From assembly GCF_035222485.1 (NCBI RefSeq), contig NC_085925.1, forward strand, positions 620,001-684,000: 64,000 nucleotides of DNA, given 5' to 3'. The position numbers and the translations under genes were made by a program. How positions within the stretch are numbered: position 1 is the first letter of the stretch; each line of letters starts with the position of its first letter. This document shows, in pieces, positions 22,428 through 36,407 of this stretch. The notes under the pieces are model-generated. The model was not told the DNA's origin. It worked only from the letters and a program-made list of their open reading frames with translations, and ran no database searches. The stretch comes from Podospora pseudoanserina. Lineage: Eukaryota > Ascomycota > Sordariomycetes > Sordariales > Podosporaceae.

Positions 22428-23641
22428 TCAAAGATCAGAATCCATCGAGTCCATACTCTCATCCCTCATCTTATTACCACCCACCCCCTTCCCCATCACC
22501 CTACTCTTGAACTTCTTCGAGCTATTAATCCTCGCCTGCTCCCGGTTAAAAACCTTAATCGCCTCCGGGTTGTACTCGGTCCGACTGTTCTTGCTCTTGC
22601 TCTTCGCGTGCAGCCTGATGTGCTGCTTCCAGTTGTCCCGCCTGTTAAACCTCTTGGGCTGCCCGTCTTTGCTCTTCTCCGGCGGGCAAAACTCGCACAC
22701 CCAGCCTTCTTTCTCTCCCCCGATGCCGTGTTCGCTGTTGTGATGTGTTAGAAATTGTATCAGATAGTAGCTCGGGGGGTTGGGCGGGCTTACTTCTTGA
22801 GATGCCTCTTCAGATGCTCATTCCTCCTATAGGGCCCATAAGAACACCCAGGCACAATGCACCGAAACGTAGCCTTTGGTTCGACATCATTCACACTCTC
22901 GCCCCCCCTCTGCGCCCTGATCCTCCCGTGTCTCTGCCTACGAGGCGGCGGGGGATCATCCTTGATCCTATGAATAGGCGACGGCAACAACCCCACAGCC
23001 GAGGGCTCAACAGACAGGCTGTCCTTCAGATACTTATTCCTCATGTCGATATCCTCCCCCTCGTCCTCAAACTTGAGCGGCGGGTGCCGAACCATCAAGC
23101 TCGGCCTCTTTGGCGTGTGCTCCCCAAAGCTGATCGGACTGTGGCTGTCCTGTGGCCAGCGCCAGTTCTCCAGCCCGTTGCTCGAAGGCAGCTGCTGCTG
23201 GGGACTCACCACCGCGGGTGGTGGCTGGAAGAGGTTGTCCCCGCAATAGTACTCGACGTGTTGAGAAGGGGATAGTTGAACACTGTCATATCCGTTGTGG
23301 GAAAAGCTTCCGAAGCTCAGCTGGCTGCCATGCGAAGGAGTAAGGGGGAAGCCTGGCTGGCTAAAGTTGGATATGCCATCACCCTTGAAGGCGAATGGAA
23401 AGTACGAGTTGGATGCTGAAGACGGAGGAGTGAGCTCAATGGAGTGGCCGTCGATCGACGAGCTAAACGAGGAGGCATAGTCAAACGAGTGTCGTGGAGG
23501 AGTGGACCGGCCAGAGGTCGGTGTGTGAGGGCCGTAGCTGGAAGACGAAAGGGAAAAGCTGGATCCGCTAGGGCTAAACATGTCGTCGTCCTCCAACCCG
23601 AGAGGGACAGCATACAGCGGATGCCCTGTGTGGAACTCCAT
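22428..23641 (-). CDS. C2H2 zinc-finger transcription factor
   Basis: Exon 1 (23641-22794) and exon 2 (22734-22428) are joined across a 59-nt intron (GTAAGC...CAACAG) in phase 2, giving 384 aa. The N-terminal 250 residues are Ser/Pro-rich and disordered, typical of an activation region. The C-terminus has two C2H2 fingers: CIVPGCSYGPYRRNEHLKRH, split by the intron just after it, and CEFC followed by KRFNRRDNWKQHIRLH. A basic tail follows. This tandem, with the RRNEHLKRH and F-N-R-x-D-N-W-x-x-H-x-R-L-H signatures, is common in ascomycete regulators of development; I cannot assign a specific ortholog. The start at 23641 is preferred over an in-frame ATG 97 codons upstream because that upstream part lacks the compositional bias of the protein and looks like leader sequence. 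Confidence 0.8.
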
Positions 23642-26600
23642 ATTTGCCTTCACCGGCGCGTAGGAAGAGGGGATTGGCAGCAACGAGTGAAGGGAAGAAG
23701 CGAAGAGGACCAAAGGGGTTGAAGACCAAATAGACCTCTCTCGCCCTGAAGCACAGGAATGAGGGCTGCTGGATAGATATACAGGAACAAGAGCGAGGAT
23801 CGTCAGGAAAGACGGGTGGGACCCCTTGGACAACCGATGGACAGCCCATCTGTCAAAGTAGGAATAGCTTAACCAATATAAGGGGCAAGGGAAAGGAGAC
23901 TCGCGTGTGGCACATTCCTGTGCGACTCCCAAATGGCCGAGAGGAAAATGTCGTAGATCTCCTGCTCGCCATCAAAGTACCTGAGAAATGTACCTTGAGG
24001 GACTCGCCCGTCCGTGCGGAGAAATGTCCCACTGCCCATGAGGGATGGAGTGATCGCCAACAGCGTCTGCACAGCGAGACAAGAGGGCCGACAAGTGGCC
24101 TTGCTGCAAGAGATAAGCTAGGTTTCTGAAGCCAAACAGGGTGGTATAATCCAGGGCGACCAAAGAGGAATAGCTGGGGGGAGCGGTTAGCGTACATACA
24201 TACAGCTTTGCAGTTACTGGCCGGTTACCTAGAACACCTGATAACTCTGTGAAGCTGCAAGAACATCTTGGCCTGCAACTCAAGCATCGGGAAAAATTAA
24301 TGTGGTAGGGAGATCAGGCGAGATCTTGGGCGAGGGTTTGCATAGGTAGGTGGGCAGGCAATTAGGTTCGGGGTCCCAGGCTCCTGGCCTTCGCCGGGCT
24401 GGAATGGCGATAGCACACGGGCAGGAATGGTGGGCTTCCCTCATCAAGAGGCCGAGCACAGGTGAGACAATCGAGTATCAAGGTGTGTGGACGATCAACA
24501 GTCGTTGCCGCAGGGCCCTCCACTTCCATGAGACTTGGGAGGCAACGTGCGTCCTTCTGTGGTCTGCGGAGGTTTGACACTGCGGAGAGTGAAGATCGAA
24601 AGGGTCGATGAACAGGTAAATTGTTCCTAGACCTTTGTTCGGTAGGGCGAGGTTGAGTACCCCCTGTCCCGGATTAGCTGAGAGAGATGCAAACACCAAC
24701 TTATCGGCAAGGTAAGGTAAATACTAGGTAAGCAAGAAGCAAACTTGGGCCCGGGTCGAAAGAGACGAAGAAGAAAATAAGTCAGGTAGGCTGGACAGTC
24801 CAATCGGATTGGATAACATGCGGAGCCGGCATTCCCTACAGGTGACAGAGAGTCGTAGTGGTTGGCAAGTCTCGGCGGGATCCAACGATCTAGGAACCAA
24901 AGATAGCCTTCTTCCCCATCCCTCCCCGCGCCCCCAAAAAGGGTACCTTCCAACAAGTTCGAGCTCCCACGATGCCGGGGATGGTGTTGGGGAAGTTGAG
25001 AGCGCAGCCCTGACGCGAGCCAATGACAACGGCGGATCTGGGCTTGGGCAAGCCACACAACAAGGACGGCATCTCAGACCCTGAATTTATCCCTCAGATA
25101 AACTCTATATTGACACTGTCCATGATGTGCTGCCATCCGCTTTGATCGTGCTTGCCAAGGGCGAAAGGGCACTTCTCCGACCGGGCTGAATGAGCAGAAT
25201 GGAAAGTAAAGCGCCTCTTTCTGTCCTGTCTAACCCATGACCTCCATGCGAGCAAACATTTTGTCCTTTTCAAGCCTCATGCTCACAAACAGCCGTCACC
25301 CGGCGTCAACGATAACCGCCTCTCTCCTGACCCACTCACCCACCCTGGTCGACCGGTCTTCTCTTCGTCGAACGGAACGATTCCATTGTCTGATCCTGTC
25401 TCGCCCTCATCAACTCTTCTGAGACTTCTCACCGCAGCCCATCCTCCCATTGCTTCTCCCTGTGGCCCAGCTGTACCCTGACTAAGGCATGACAGGCACC
25501 CCCACCGATCTCTCTGCATTGTGACCTCTGATTGTATCTGTACCGCGTGTGCATATGATGAAGAAGAAGCAATCCGTCCTGGTCGTCATCGCCCAGCTGC
25601 AACACCTCCCCAACACACACACATCAGATTGATACAAAGATTCCCCGCATTTTCTGATGAGGTCGAACCGTATTGGGATTGGTTCGAGGCGTTCATGTTC
25701 GAGATCTGGTCAGCATTGCTAACCAAGCCCACCTACCTAGCTGAGTTTGGATGGATTAGTGTGCCCTGTCTTGCAGTAGAGTACCGGAATTTTTGGTTGT
25801 GATGACAGTTTGCTTTGTATTTTGCTGATTTGATTGATCAGATCAACTAACAAGAAAATTGACCAGTAGTTGTGGTCGGGGAAATACCCGGCAAGTCAAT
25901 TGTTAACTCCGCAAGTGACAGCGAGCAAACAATCGAGGTTCAGCCTCCCCAGCTTTCTTCCTCGTCCTCTGGCCTCTGTCTTTTTGTCTCTCTCTACCAC
26001 CTGCCTATGTCTCTCCCCCAGTCTCCGTGGCTTGTTTACCCCTGACGGTCGAGGCCGGACGCTTACATATTTAATCCCTTGCGAAGAGTTTCCGCAACGG
26101 CACAGAACTGTAGGGCGTCTCGTCTCTGCTACGAACAACCTCGCGGTTTCTCTTCACAGCCAGCAAGTGTTCGGGCCGGATTAATGAGAGTGGGCATTGA
26201 TCTCCCTGCAAGAGGGCTCTTGTTTCTGCAGGACATCGTCGATGGAGGGGGGGTGTCAGGGGGATGTCTTTTCCCTTCCCCAAATCGTCAACACAATGGC
26301 ATTGATTGCTTGGGGGGGCGTTGTAGAGCAAGTTGCACAGCCCACAGTGTCGGTGGCTTGTCCATCCGAGAGGCTGAAGAGGCCTCATTCAATAGGCACA
26401 ACGCTTGATATCACCTTGATCACGCATGCTTTTTCCTCCAGTGAACTGCATCAACCCTCTGCCACGACCGCCATATCACAACGGTCTCTGGGCAAACAAG
26501 AGGGGCCGTTGGTGGTTCGAGACAAGATCCGCTTCGATTCTCTTGGTGGCGCTATCAAGTCCAGTGTATATGCCCGAGATATTGTTGCTCGGCACAGTTG

Positions 26601-28692
26601 CCGTGTCTCATCGCGTCTCCTCTCCTGGACGGCGTGCGGGAGGCGCATGCTTAGCTAAGCCAGCCGGCTGGCTTCCACTTGTGTGTTTGTTACCCCATCA
26701 GACATGAGAAGGAGTGGTTCCCTGGCTCTGATTGGGCAGGTGGTCTACACCCTCAGGAACGGTGATGGACATTCACCACACCACTTGTTGTCTTTGGAGG
26801 GTGGATCAGATCAGCCCAGGGGTTTGTGGGGTACTATGGCAGTTGTGGGGGGAAAAGGTGACAAACATACTACTGCACGGGACCTGTTGTTTGGTTTGTT
26901 CTTTTCGGCGGACGGAATACCAACCGAGAGAGTCTCATTTCTCTCTCTCTCAAAAAGAAAGAGTTCGCCGACCACTATTCTGGGAGGGTGAATCATGTAG
27001 GTCAGATGAGATGGTGAGCTAGTAGGGGGCAAGGGTGTTTATCACACACAGGGGACAGAGGTCAGGATACAGGGTATGTCAGTCTACCTTGTTTCTGCGC
27101 ATCTCATTACCCTCGCTTATCACCGGTCGTCTTGCCACATGGACCACCGCAACCTGTGCTGGGGTCAGCCGGCTCTTGAAGCAATCACCAGATTCGGGGA
27201 ACTTGCCGACAGGTGAAGGAGGGGTTCGTGATGTTTGTACGTGATATCGAAAACCCCTTCTTGCATCTCTTCCTTCAGAGGCCCATATCAGGGGTTGATC
27301 TGCTGTAGGGTTGTTCGAAGCAAGGAGTGAGAGGGAGGGAGAAGACACATGTTTGACAGGAAACGAACCTGCCTACTACATGAGGAGGGGAAGACATGGG
27401 GGGGAGGGGGGGGGGCATGGGTGGGGATGACTTCATGCAGTTGTAGTTGCCAACTTCTTCAGCCCAAGTTGCTCTACACAAGACAACCCCCTCTCGGATG
27501 CCCATGTTGTGGCTATTCCTAACGGTGACAACTTTTATGTACCTAACCCCCTCTCGTGATCTCGTCACCATCCAACATCAGCGACAAACATCTCCCAGCT
27601 GACCTCCCTACAAAGTATCAGCACATGGTAGACTACCTCACTACACGGATGATTAATTCCCAAAACAATGAAACGGACCATCACCACCGCCCGCCCGCCA
27701 CTATCACCAAAGCAGCAGCCACAGCATGTTCCTCCTACCTAGATAGACAAACATCTTCTCAACCGTGACATCGAATCATACGAGAACCACTCACTCGCAG
27801 AACTTGGGGGTAGGTAGGCGGTGGTTTCATCACAGCTGAGCAACCTCTACGAGAAGAATCGATTCTAATTTCACCTCATGCCAGTCAGCCAAGCTTGGTC
27901 TTTTATTAGTCCTATTGGATTTGGTGCTCATTTTTGTTTGCGAGCGGGAGGTAAGGGGGTGAATATGCTGAGGGATGAAATAACTGGTGAATGTAAAGGA
28001 ACTTGACGGAGATAGCATGTTGAATTGTATATGGTAGAGATGATTGAAACTCTTGTAAAGATGGAAAGATGGTTGATGGTGTCTTTGAAAGATAGGTAAT
28101 AGGTCTTGGAGGATAAGTTCATCGGTTTTAAAAGATACCCAAGGTAGCGAAGAGGCCTGTTTCCTAGTTTAAAAATGGCCAACTCATAGCTGTTAATACC
28201 AGTTTACAGAGCTGTCTACGTGTGTGGTAATGTAAATAGTTACAGCATCATAATACGACTACAACAGTTGCCTTTGTGAGTGTGGGGGAATAATCGAGGG
28301 CGCCTATTATCCGAGAAAGATGTAACACCGAAATTTGGCTCGAGAAAAGGATAGGATAAAATAACGAAAGTTGGGATGAAAAGGAAAACATGTGAGATTG
28401 CTTTGCTCCACCAGTTGACCTCAAAAGGTTCCGTGTCTACCTAAATAGAGTAGCAAGGTAGGAAAGCATGACAGGACTGTTGACAAGAATAGTATTTACA
28501 CCCCACGAATCTAACACATGTCGGTACGTCATCCATATATATATAGGTAGCCTTTATATACCGACGAGCGAGCCTGCTATTCACTTCTCACAGCATATCA
28601 GGCAACTGAGAGACAATTGGATGCTTTTAAAACCATGTCAATATATCCTTCAGAGACAGACCCCCATTCTTCCTTTGCCCTTGAACAACAAC
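23642..28692. other. 5-kb gene-free region upstream of the C2H2 regulator
   Basis: No conserved frame was found on either strand. The region lies between the start of the C2H2 gene and the 3' end of the eIF2B gamma gene, both on the minus strand. It therefore likely holds a large regulatory region and a long, possibly uORF-bearing leader of the transcription factor, although an unrecognised non-coding RNA cannot be excluded. Confidence 0.45.
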
Positions 28693-30493
28693 CTACTCCT
28701 CATCACTCCAGCTCCCCTCCCCATCAACACTCCCCTCCTCGTCATCATCCCCCTCATCATAAGCATCATCCAGCTCCTCCTTCGTAGCCTCCAGCCCGCT
28801 CGAGCTCATGAACTTCTCCTCCTTCGCCTCCGTCTTGGCCTCCACCAGCAGATTCTCCTGCACCTCACAACCAGTCAGCGAGCACCCCTCGCCCAACTCA
28901 GCCCTCCTCCCAATGATGCACTTGGTCAACTTGCAGTTCTTCCCAACCACCACACCATCCATCAGCAGGCAACCCTGCAGCTTGGCGCCCTCGCCGATCT
29001 GGCAGTTGGCCCCAATGACGGACTCCTTGATGGAAGTCTTCTCTGACACGGTCACGTTGTCGGCGACGAGAGAGTCAGACTTGGAGATGGTGGTTCTGGG
29101 CTTGACACCCTCTGGGTAGGCGACCTTGCGGGCGTGGCAGTAGGGACTGGGTGGGTTGGTGGTGTCGTGGATCTCCTCTAGTGAAGGCAGCTTGGCCAGT
29201 TGGAGGGAGATTTGCAGTAGCAGTTGGGCCGTGTCGACGCGGCGGATGATGGGTGTTGGTTTGGCTGGGGTGCCGGTAGAGGTAGGGTGGATGTAGGCGA
29301 GCAATGGTGGTACCTCTACCGATTTGGAAGCAGACTCCATGGGATTAGGCTCTTCCACCTTGGGGGTCTTGAAGGTGACCACCTGGTTAGGTTCCTCAGC
29401 TGGGGTAGAGTTCAGGCTGAGCTTTTGAGTGGCAGTCTCGAGACTGGTGGTGTTGGTGGTGGTGGTTTCACCACGGGGACTGTTGGTGCCGCCGTGTTGG
29501 GAAGACGAATCGTCCACTGGTAGGGCGAGAAACTCGTCAAATCCAAGCTTGGAAGACAGGCCCTTTTGCCAGCTGGCTTTGGCCCACCAGCCGATGACAT
29601 CTTCGCCAATGGTTTCGAGTCGGTCATTTTCCTTGACGAACTTCATCACCCATTGAGGGAAGATGTAAATATGGGCGTCGCGGTGGGTGGTATGCATTTT
29701 GATCTTGGGGTGCTGTTCGACGAGGTCGTGGCGGGAAGGGAAGCCCTTCTTGTCCTCCAGGGTGTCCTTCAGAGTATCTGTGGGCATCGAGCATACCAGC
29801 TTGGACAGGTGAGGGAAGAGAGAGCCGCTCGCGGGCAGCACTGAGGATGAGGGCAGTGGTACTGTCGCAATAAACTCGGTTTCCTCACCCTTGATGGGTG
29901 TCTCTGATTTTGTTTGGTAGTAGACGGACAGACCGCCGCTGTGCTTTCCCTGGGATGCGCGAGACTCGCCCAGCACATCTCCTAAGCTGGCAGACTTGAC
30001 CATCCATGCTTGTAAGAGCTTCTCTGGACCCAACTCGCATACCAGATCGCAAGGGAGGACCAAGAAGTCGGAAGTTACGAGTGACTGTAGCTCTGGAAGT
30101 CTGAGAATCTCGGCAGTGCCCGTGTTTTGATCTAAGTCCTCTGGTGCAAGGAGATCAGGGCGTGGGAGTGGCAAGCCAGTCAAGAATGGATTTGTCTTGA
30201 GCGCACTGTCAATGGCTTCCTTGGCTGATGGGGGGCAGATGAGTGTGATGTCTGCAATATATGTTAGTTATGAAAGAACAATAAGGTGTTGAGATTGGTT
30301 GTGAGGTCTCACTTGTGATGCCAGCTCGGTAACAAAATTCAAGCGGGTACCAGACCATAGGCCGATTGGCAATGGGAAACAGAGCCTTTGGGTTCTCATC
30401 AGGGTTTGCTGTGAACGTTGGGAATGAGCTTCCTGGGCCGCACAAGATGAGGGCCTGCAACCCAGGGGTCGCGATAGTGACTGCGTGGGGCAT
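28693..30493 (-). CDS. GCD1: Translation initiation factor eIF2B subunit gamma
   Basis: Exon 1 (30493-30313) encodes LQALILCGPGSSFPTFT then PKALFPIANRPMVWYPLEFC, the nucleotidyltransferase-like start of eIF2B gamma/epsilon. A 61-nt intron (30312-30252) joins exon 2 (30251-28693) in phase 1, giving 579 aa. The middle continues the nucleotidyltransferase-like fold (DFLVLPCDLVCELG). The C-terminal third is a left-handed beta-helix of hexapeptide repeats (IGANCQIGEGAKLQGCLLMD, VVVGKNCKLTKCIIG), followed by an acidic tail. In the eIF2B decamer gamma pairs with epsilon and contributes to guanine-nucleotide exchange on eIF2 and its control by eIF2-alpha phosphorylation. The gamma assignment over epsilon rests on length and the absence of a C-terminal W2/HEAT domain. 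Confidence 0.9.
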
Positions 30494-31360
30494 GGCAGCA
30501 AGTCTCTTAGACGAGTAACTGTTTGATGAAGGTGATTGCTCAAGGAAATCTGAGGTGGGGTTGATTTTTTGTGACGGGCTGCCCTGTATGGTAAATCTAG
30601 ACCTCTGTCCAACTGGAAATCTGAATCAATGACTGGGTTGATGGAGCTGACTTTTCCTCTGGCTTTTGTTACTGTAAGTGAAAATCTGAGTCACCAGAAG
30701 CCAGCCGCAAAGGAAGGTTTGCCCTCAAAAGGCCCCTCCATTCATGTGTGAATGCCCCTCCTTGACATAACAGGGTTAGGGTTTGTGGCTTCGGCATTGC
30801 ATATTGGATACGTGTAGATTGAGGAATGATATTGGGCTCTAGGCTAGAGTACTAGACAACCTCTTTGAGATCGCAGAATGCAATCGACAATGTTAGCAGT
30901 TGTGATTGTCCTAGTTCCTGAGGCCAGACTGATGCTTTTGTCAAACTTGGGCTGTTGAAAAGTGACGTATTCTGACAAGAACACGGACCACACCGTGTTT
31001 CTTGGCGTCAGCTTCAGCTCTCCTTTGTTATTTCTCTCCGGGCCAACCACCTGCCTCGGTTTGGTCTATCCGAAAATTGGAGCTCGGCTTTGGTGTGCAA
31101 CAAGAGGAAACTGGGGCCGCAACCGCGCTGGGGGCGCCGGCATCAAACAAACCGTGCCATCCCTCCCCAGCCTTCTCATTGACCGCGCCATCTCCACATG
31201 TCCATGTCCATGTCCACATGCTACCACCTGCTTAGACTATAGTGTCCCTCCCCATCACCAGCCACATAGTTTTCAACATCTCTTGACGACCTCCCCGAGT
31301 AAACCGACGAGAGCAAGCCGCAACCCGCCCGGAACGAGATGATCGATCGCAACATCACCA
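30494..31360. promoter_or_regulatory. Divergent promoter region between GCD1 and the Pex22-like gene
   Basis: 867 bp separate the two start codons, which point away from each other. No additional gene is seen. Confidence 0.55.
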
Positions 31361-32704
31361 ATGTCGCCGCCCTATGAGTCGTCCCGCCGCCGCGGCGTCT
31401 GGAACCATTGGGTCCCGCTCGCCGTGACCGTCACGGTTGCGACAGTGGGCGTTGTCGCCTGGGTTTGGAGCCAGCGGAAGGAGGAAGATCAGGAGGAAGC
31501 AGAGACCGGTTCCGCCTACCAGGATCTCGACTACGATGAAGGCGAGTATGGTGACAACCCCGCCTACGGCGCGTCCCGGGATGGTGCTGCTGGCGGGACC
31601 CAGACTCGCTCGGGCGGTCCTGGTGTCGCTGCTGCAGCCTCGCAGGTGGAATCATCCACCCTGGGCTGGGCTGCGTTGCGCCGGACGCCGAGCCCTTCAC
31701 AATTCTTCGATACCGCCAGGAGGACTGTTACTGGAGGGCTGAGTGCGGCTGGCGCAGCTGTTGGAAGTGCTTTGGCTGCTATCAGGGAAGAGGACAAGAC
31801 CGCATATGCAGACCACGAGACCTGGTCCGAGGAGATCGAGGCCAAGAAGGAAAGGGTTGTCCCATCAACCTCACAGGCCAAGGATACCAACAAGCGCCGT
31901 AAGAAGGTTGCCATTGTTATCTCGGCTGATAATCATATCGACGATGTGGATGCGGATGGGTATCACGAACATGCTGTGCGTGCCGCCCCTTCGGTGTACC
32001 CTTAAGCTCCCGAGAGAATATCCATGCTAATCCGCAATAGTCTATTCTGTCTCACATTCCTCGGTCAATTGACACCTCCAAGCACAAGCTCTATGTTCTC
32101 ATCTATGCCCCCAATCTCAAGGAGACCACACGCGAATCGCCTAGCAACCGTCCCCCGCCTTCTTTGAGCTCGTCTTTCTCCAACATCGACCCCGCTCAAG
32201 CCCAGACTCCCGGCGATGAGGCCAAGAGCCCTGCGTACGTTTCAACTATCCGGTGGAGAATTCCACGGGTTCTGTAACTAACTTGCGTATAGAATCGGCC
32301 CATCCACATCTGATCCGGCCTACAACGCTATTTACGCCCAGGCTCAAGCGCTTGTTGAAAAAGACAGCATGATTCTGACCTTTACCACCCTTAATGGCCA
32401 CTCGCACATTTTGCGCCACATTCAGCCCGAGATCATCTACCTCCAGGAGTCTCTCGGCGGCGAGAACGGCAGCATTGTCACCAACCTTCAGACCTGGCTC
32501 CGTCACGACATTATTCTGGTGGTGGGAGCGGAAAGCGGCCACGGAGGTCTCGCTGATAGCGAGTCAGAGGCGGAGAAGCCCGGAAAAGCGGAAGAGATCT
32601 GGTGGCACCGGGAAGACCGGGTGGGCAGAGGACGCGGTGTCATCGTGGTCGATGCCCAAAAGGTGCAAGACGACTGGGCTCGCAGAGTGCTGGGTAAGGA
32701 GTAA
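31361..32704 (+). CDS. Pex22-like peroxin (membrane anchor of Pex4)
   Basis: Three exons (31361-31975, 32041-32234, 32293-32704) separated by introns of 65 and 58 nt give 406 aa. A single N-terminal membrane segment (VPLAVTVTVATVGVVAWVW, about residues 18-36) follows an arginine-rich leader. A low-complexity linker of about 110 residues comes next. The C-terminal soluble part has alternating strands and helices (KKVAIVISADNHID, HKLYVLIYAPN, DSMILTFTTLNGHSHILRHI, DIILVVGAE), consistent with the Rossmann-like fold of Pex22. Pex22 anchors the ubiquitin-conjugating enzyme Pex4 at the peroxisome, needed for recycling of the PTS1 receptor. The assignment relies on topology and recalled resemblance to filamentous-fungal 'peroxin 22-like' proteins. 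Confidence 0.62.
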
Positions 32705-33527
32705 AACAGGCCCGTTGATGGACATGACTGCTCTGAGTTGATGATGATGGATTGGATTTTTTGATTTCTTGTAGACATGTTGCATGAGCAAGCGTGTCAT
32801 ATATACCTCTGTAAGCACGATTTACATAAGATGCTGGTGTCACAGCCTATCTAGTATTAGTAGTAGTAGTAGTGGTAGTATCTATAAAACAAAAGATGGA
32901 AGGATACTGCATTATACTGGGGTCACGTGATGCGGCTCAGTGCCAAGCAGCGTTGAAGCCACCACCCGTCCAAACAGGGATTGATTCGCCAAAGAAAACA
33001 CCCCACAAAGAGACAGGCCATCGTCCACTGATCGACCCCAGGCGCATCCGCCAGAACGACGAGCATCAAGTTTCGGCATCGCAAGAATATCAGTACATGC
33101 AGTCGGCCGCCGAGTCGCTGGAAGAACCGGTATCACGACGCATTATCGACTTCTGCTGCAAACCACGTCGAACGACCGCCATTGACGCCCGCCCCAACAG
33201 CGGAAAACACTGGACCTGACCTGGAACTCATTCCAGAGCCGAATCACGCTCCGCTGGCCGCGACCTGACCCTGGACCGCGGCGCATCATCATCATCCACC
33301 ACCACCGCCCACTTCCAACCCCATCGGCCATCGCTATCGCGCCCGCCCCATCGATTCAAGCATCAGTCTCAATTGCTCCCATCGACACTCGACCGTCCTC
33401 GGCGCTCTAACATATTTTTTTCTCTCTCGCCAGCCCTCCCGATGCGATTCGAGCAGGGGAGCAACCTCTAAGCGACGGGTCTCCCTCCCTCACGCCGCTG
33501 CCTGCGGGCAGCAGCTCACCCATCCAA
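32705..33527. other. Intergenic region, promoter and leader of SPT20
   Basis: No supported gene. A short AGT-repeat lies near 32857-32880. Confidence 0.5.
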
Positions 33528-36371
33528 ATGGCGCCCACTGTCGCCGCTGCTTCGGCAGTGTCGGTCGCGACCAAGGCGAAACGCCCCATACCTCCGGGCA
33601 TACAAACAAACGGCGCCGTGACCACATCACGCTCCTCGCCGTCACCATCCATATCAGCCAAGCGAGCCCCCTCGGCCGTCCGCCAACCCTCGATTCCCCC
33701 AACCGCTAACGGCACCACCCCATCATCAGCCCGACCCCCAAACCGGGCACGGCGAGAAGCCTCAGCACAAATACTGGGTAGGGGCCAGAGGAGTGCAGGC
33801 CTTAGATCGGCCAGCCTCGTCCCGGACTCTGCGATATCCCCTACCCTGACGGAACCACCACCATACGGTATGCATGGCGCGCTGCATGCGCTCGTTGATG
33901 TTGCCGTATATGCTAACTTGAACTGCAGTGGTAACTGACGAGTACATTTTGAAAAAATATGCCGGGAACCCGCCCTCCCTCATCGTGCATCTATTTCAAA
34001 CGCATTGGCGATTTGATCAACAAGAGGGCATGTTTCCATACAAATCGCCCATGAAGATCTTCCTCGACCACGTTCGGGAACGCACTGTCCCCAACGAGCT
34101 GCTGGGCTACCTGACCGAGGCGGGGGTTCCTTTCTATGAAGGATGCTTAATTGTGCAGGTACATGATCACAAGACAGCCACCCAGCAGGTCAAAGACGTT
34201 GCTCGGCCGACCTCTGCTCCCTCGAACTCCAAGTCGATGCCGACACCCTTCTCGATTCACAACTACAACCAGTGTCTCACGCCATCCTCGTATGTCCCTT
34301 ACCCAGAAGAGAACCTCAAGGCGAGCGGGGCGGCTGTGCCGGCCAGCGACTCGGACAGCGAACGAAAAACGGCCGAAGAAAAAGATAAGGAAAACATGCC
34401 GGCCCCGAGTGCGCCCATAGATCAGAAGAGCAAAGGACCAGCAAAGCCCAAGATCATCACGGTTGTGCTGCACCCAACACAGCATAGTTTGCATACAGAT
34501 CTTATGATTAAGGCTAGCACCCCCCGAGGAGCTTCAGAGTCACGCGCTGATGGAGCTGTTCCTCCGACACCTCACGGAGCTGTGCCCCCTACCCCTATGG
34601 CTGGTAGCATGCCCCCTCCGGCCAAGAAACAGAAACGAGAGAAAATGGAACTGGACTCGAGCAACATCTACGTTGCCGAATCGCAGATTCTCTTGGCAAC
34701 AACGGCGCCCTTGGACCTCGAGCCTACAAAGAATGCCGAGGAAACAATAACCAAGCTCGAGCAGCTCGCGCACCCCGACCACTCGCACAAACCACCAGAG
34801 CCCAAGACTCGCAAAAGAACCGTGGCGGAGATGGCGGCCGACGAAGCAGCAGCGGCTCAGCAAGAGCGCTACATGCTCATTCTCGATGAGCGTGCGTCTT
34901 CCAAACTGGGCGGTGCTCAAACGGGGGGCAGCGGTGCAGATGGGGATGGCCAAGCGGCAGCTTCCACGTGGGAGCCTAGATTTGAACGCTTCAAGGTCAT
35001 TGAGAACATCCAGAAGGAACATGCGGCCAAGAAGGAGGCAGAAAAGCTCAAGCAGGCCGAAAACGAACGCAAGCTCCAGCTGGCCAAGCAGCAGCAGGAG
35101 CAACAAGCTGCTGTTTTGCACGCTCAACAAGCGCAGCAAGCCCAACAGGCTCAACAAGCCGAGGAGAGGAGAAGAAAAGAGCAGGCGGCAATGCTGCAAA
35201 AACAAGAGGCACAGAGGCGAATGCAACAAGCCCAGGCCCAAGCCCAGGCTCAACAAGCGGCTCAAGCAGCTCAGCAGCTGGCTCAGGCTCAGCAGCAGGC
35301 TCAACAACAGGCTCAACAACAGGCTCAACAACAAGCCAGGGCTCAGCAAGCCCAGGCTCTGGCTCAGCAGCAAGCTCAACAAGCCCAGGCGCAGCAGGCG
35401 GCTCAACAACAGGCGCAGCAGAACCAGGGAATGCAAAATATGGGCACTCCCAATGCTCAGCACAGTCCGATGGCCGGCGGCATGGGCAACGGCATGCCCG
35501 TCAGCATGGCACCCCAGGCCCAGGTGCGCTTTACCCAAGTCTCACAGCCACAAGCCTCGTCCCCTATCATCCGCCAGAATACTCCCCAAGCGGCATCGTC
35601 GCCCATGGTTCAAGGTGTTCCCATGCAGCATTCCAACTCCAGCATGGGCCAAGCTGCAAGCCCACCCCGACCTTCATCTGTGGTGCAAAACCACCCAATG
35701 GCTGCTCCCATGGCTCCCAGCATGTCGGCACGTGGAAGCCAGCAGAGCCATGCTGCCGGTACCCCTAGGATGCATTCTGCAACTCCCAATATGGCCCAAG
35801 CAACACCAATGACGCGACCCATGGCGGTGCCGACGCCAAGGATGTCCCAAGCAAGCCCACCACCCGGTGTCTTGACTCCTCAGGCCATGGGACAAGCGAT
35901 GTTGATGAACGCCCAAGGCATGGCGGGTATGCCAAATGTCAACATCCAGTCCACAGCTCAGCAGATTGCGGCTCAGCAGCGAATGATGCAACAGCGGCAG
36001 CAAATGGGGATGCAAAGCGGGAGTGCCGTGCCTTTGAATCAAATGCAGTTCCAGCAACAACAGGCGATGCTACAGCGGCAGCTTATGCTTCAGCAACAGC
36101 AGCAGCGTGGTCAAATGATGACACAGGGCAACCAAGCTCTGGCAGCCAACTATGCGCAGCAGTTGAACAACATGCAGCAACAAGCAGGAATGCAGATGAC
36201 ACCCCAACAGCGCCAGATGCTCATGGCTCAGTCAATGGCGGCAGCCCAACAACAGAACCCTAACATGATGGCGATGAACGGCATGACGCCACAGCAGGTG
36301 GCTCAAATGCAACAAATTCAGTTACAGCAACAGATCCAACAGCAACAATTGCAGGCCCAGCAGAGGGCCCA

Positions 36372-36407
<36 letters not shown>

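Noticed and set aside
22048-22743. 231-codon plus-strand frame at the 3' end of the C2H2 gene
   Set aside because: It covers the complement of the second zinc finger, which is unambiguous on the minus strand.
34540-35538. 332-codon leucine-rich open frame on the minus strand
   Set aside because: It is the antisense shadow of the Gln/Ala-rich repeat of SPT20 (CAG/CTG complementarity) and has no own motifs.
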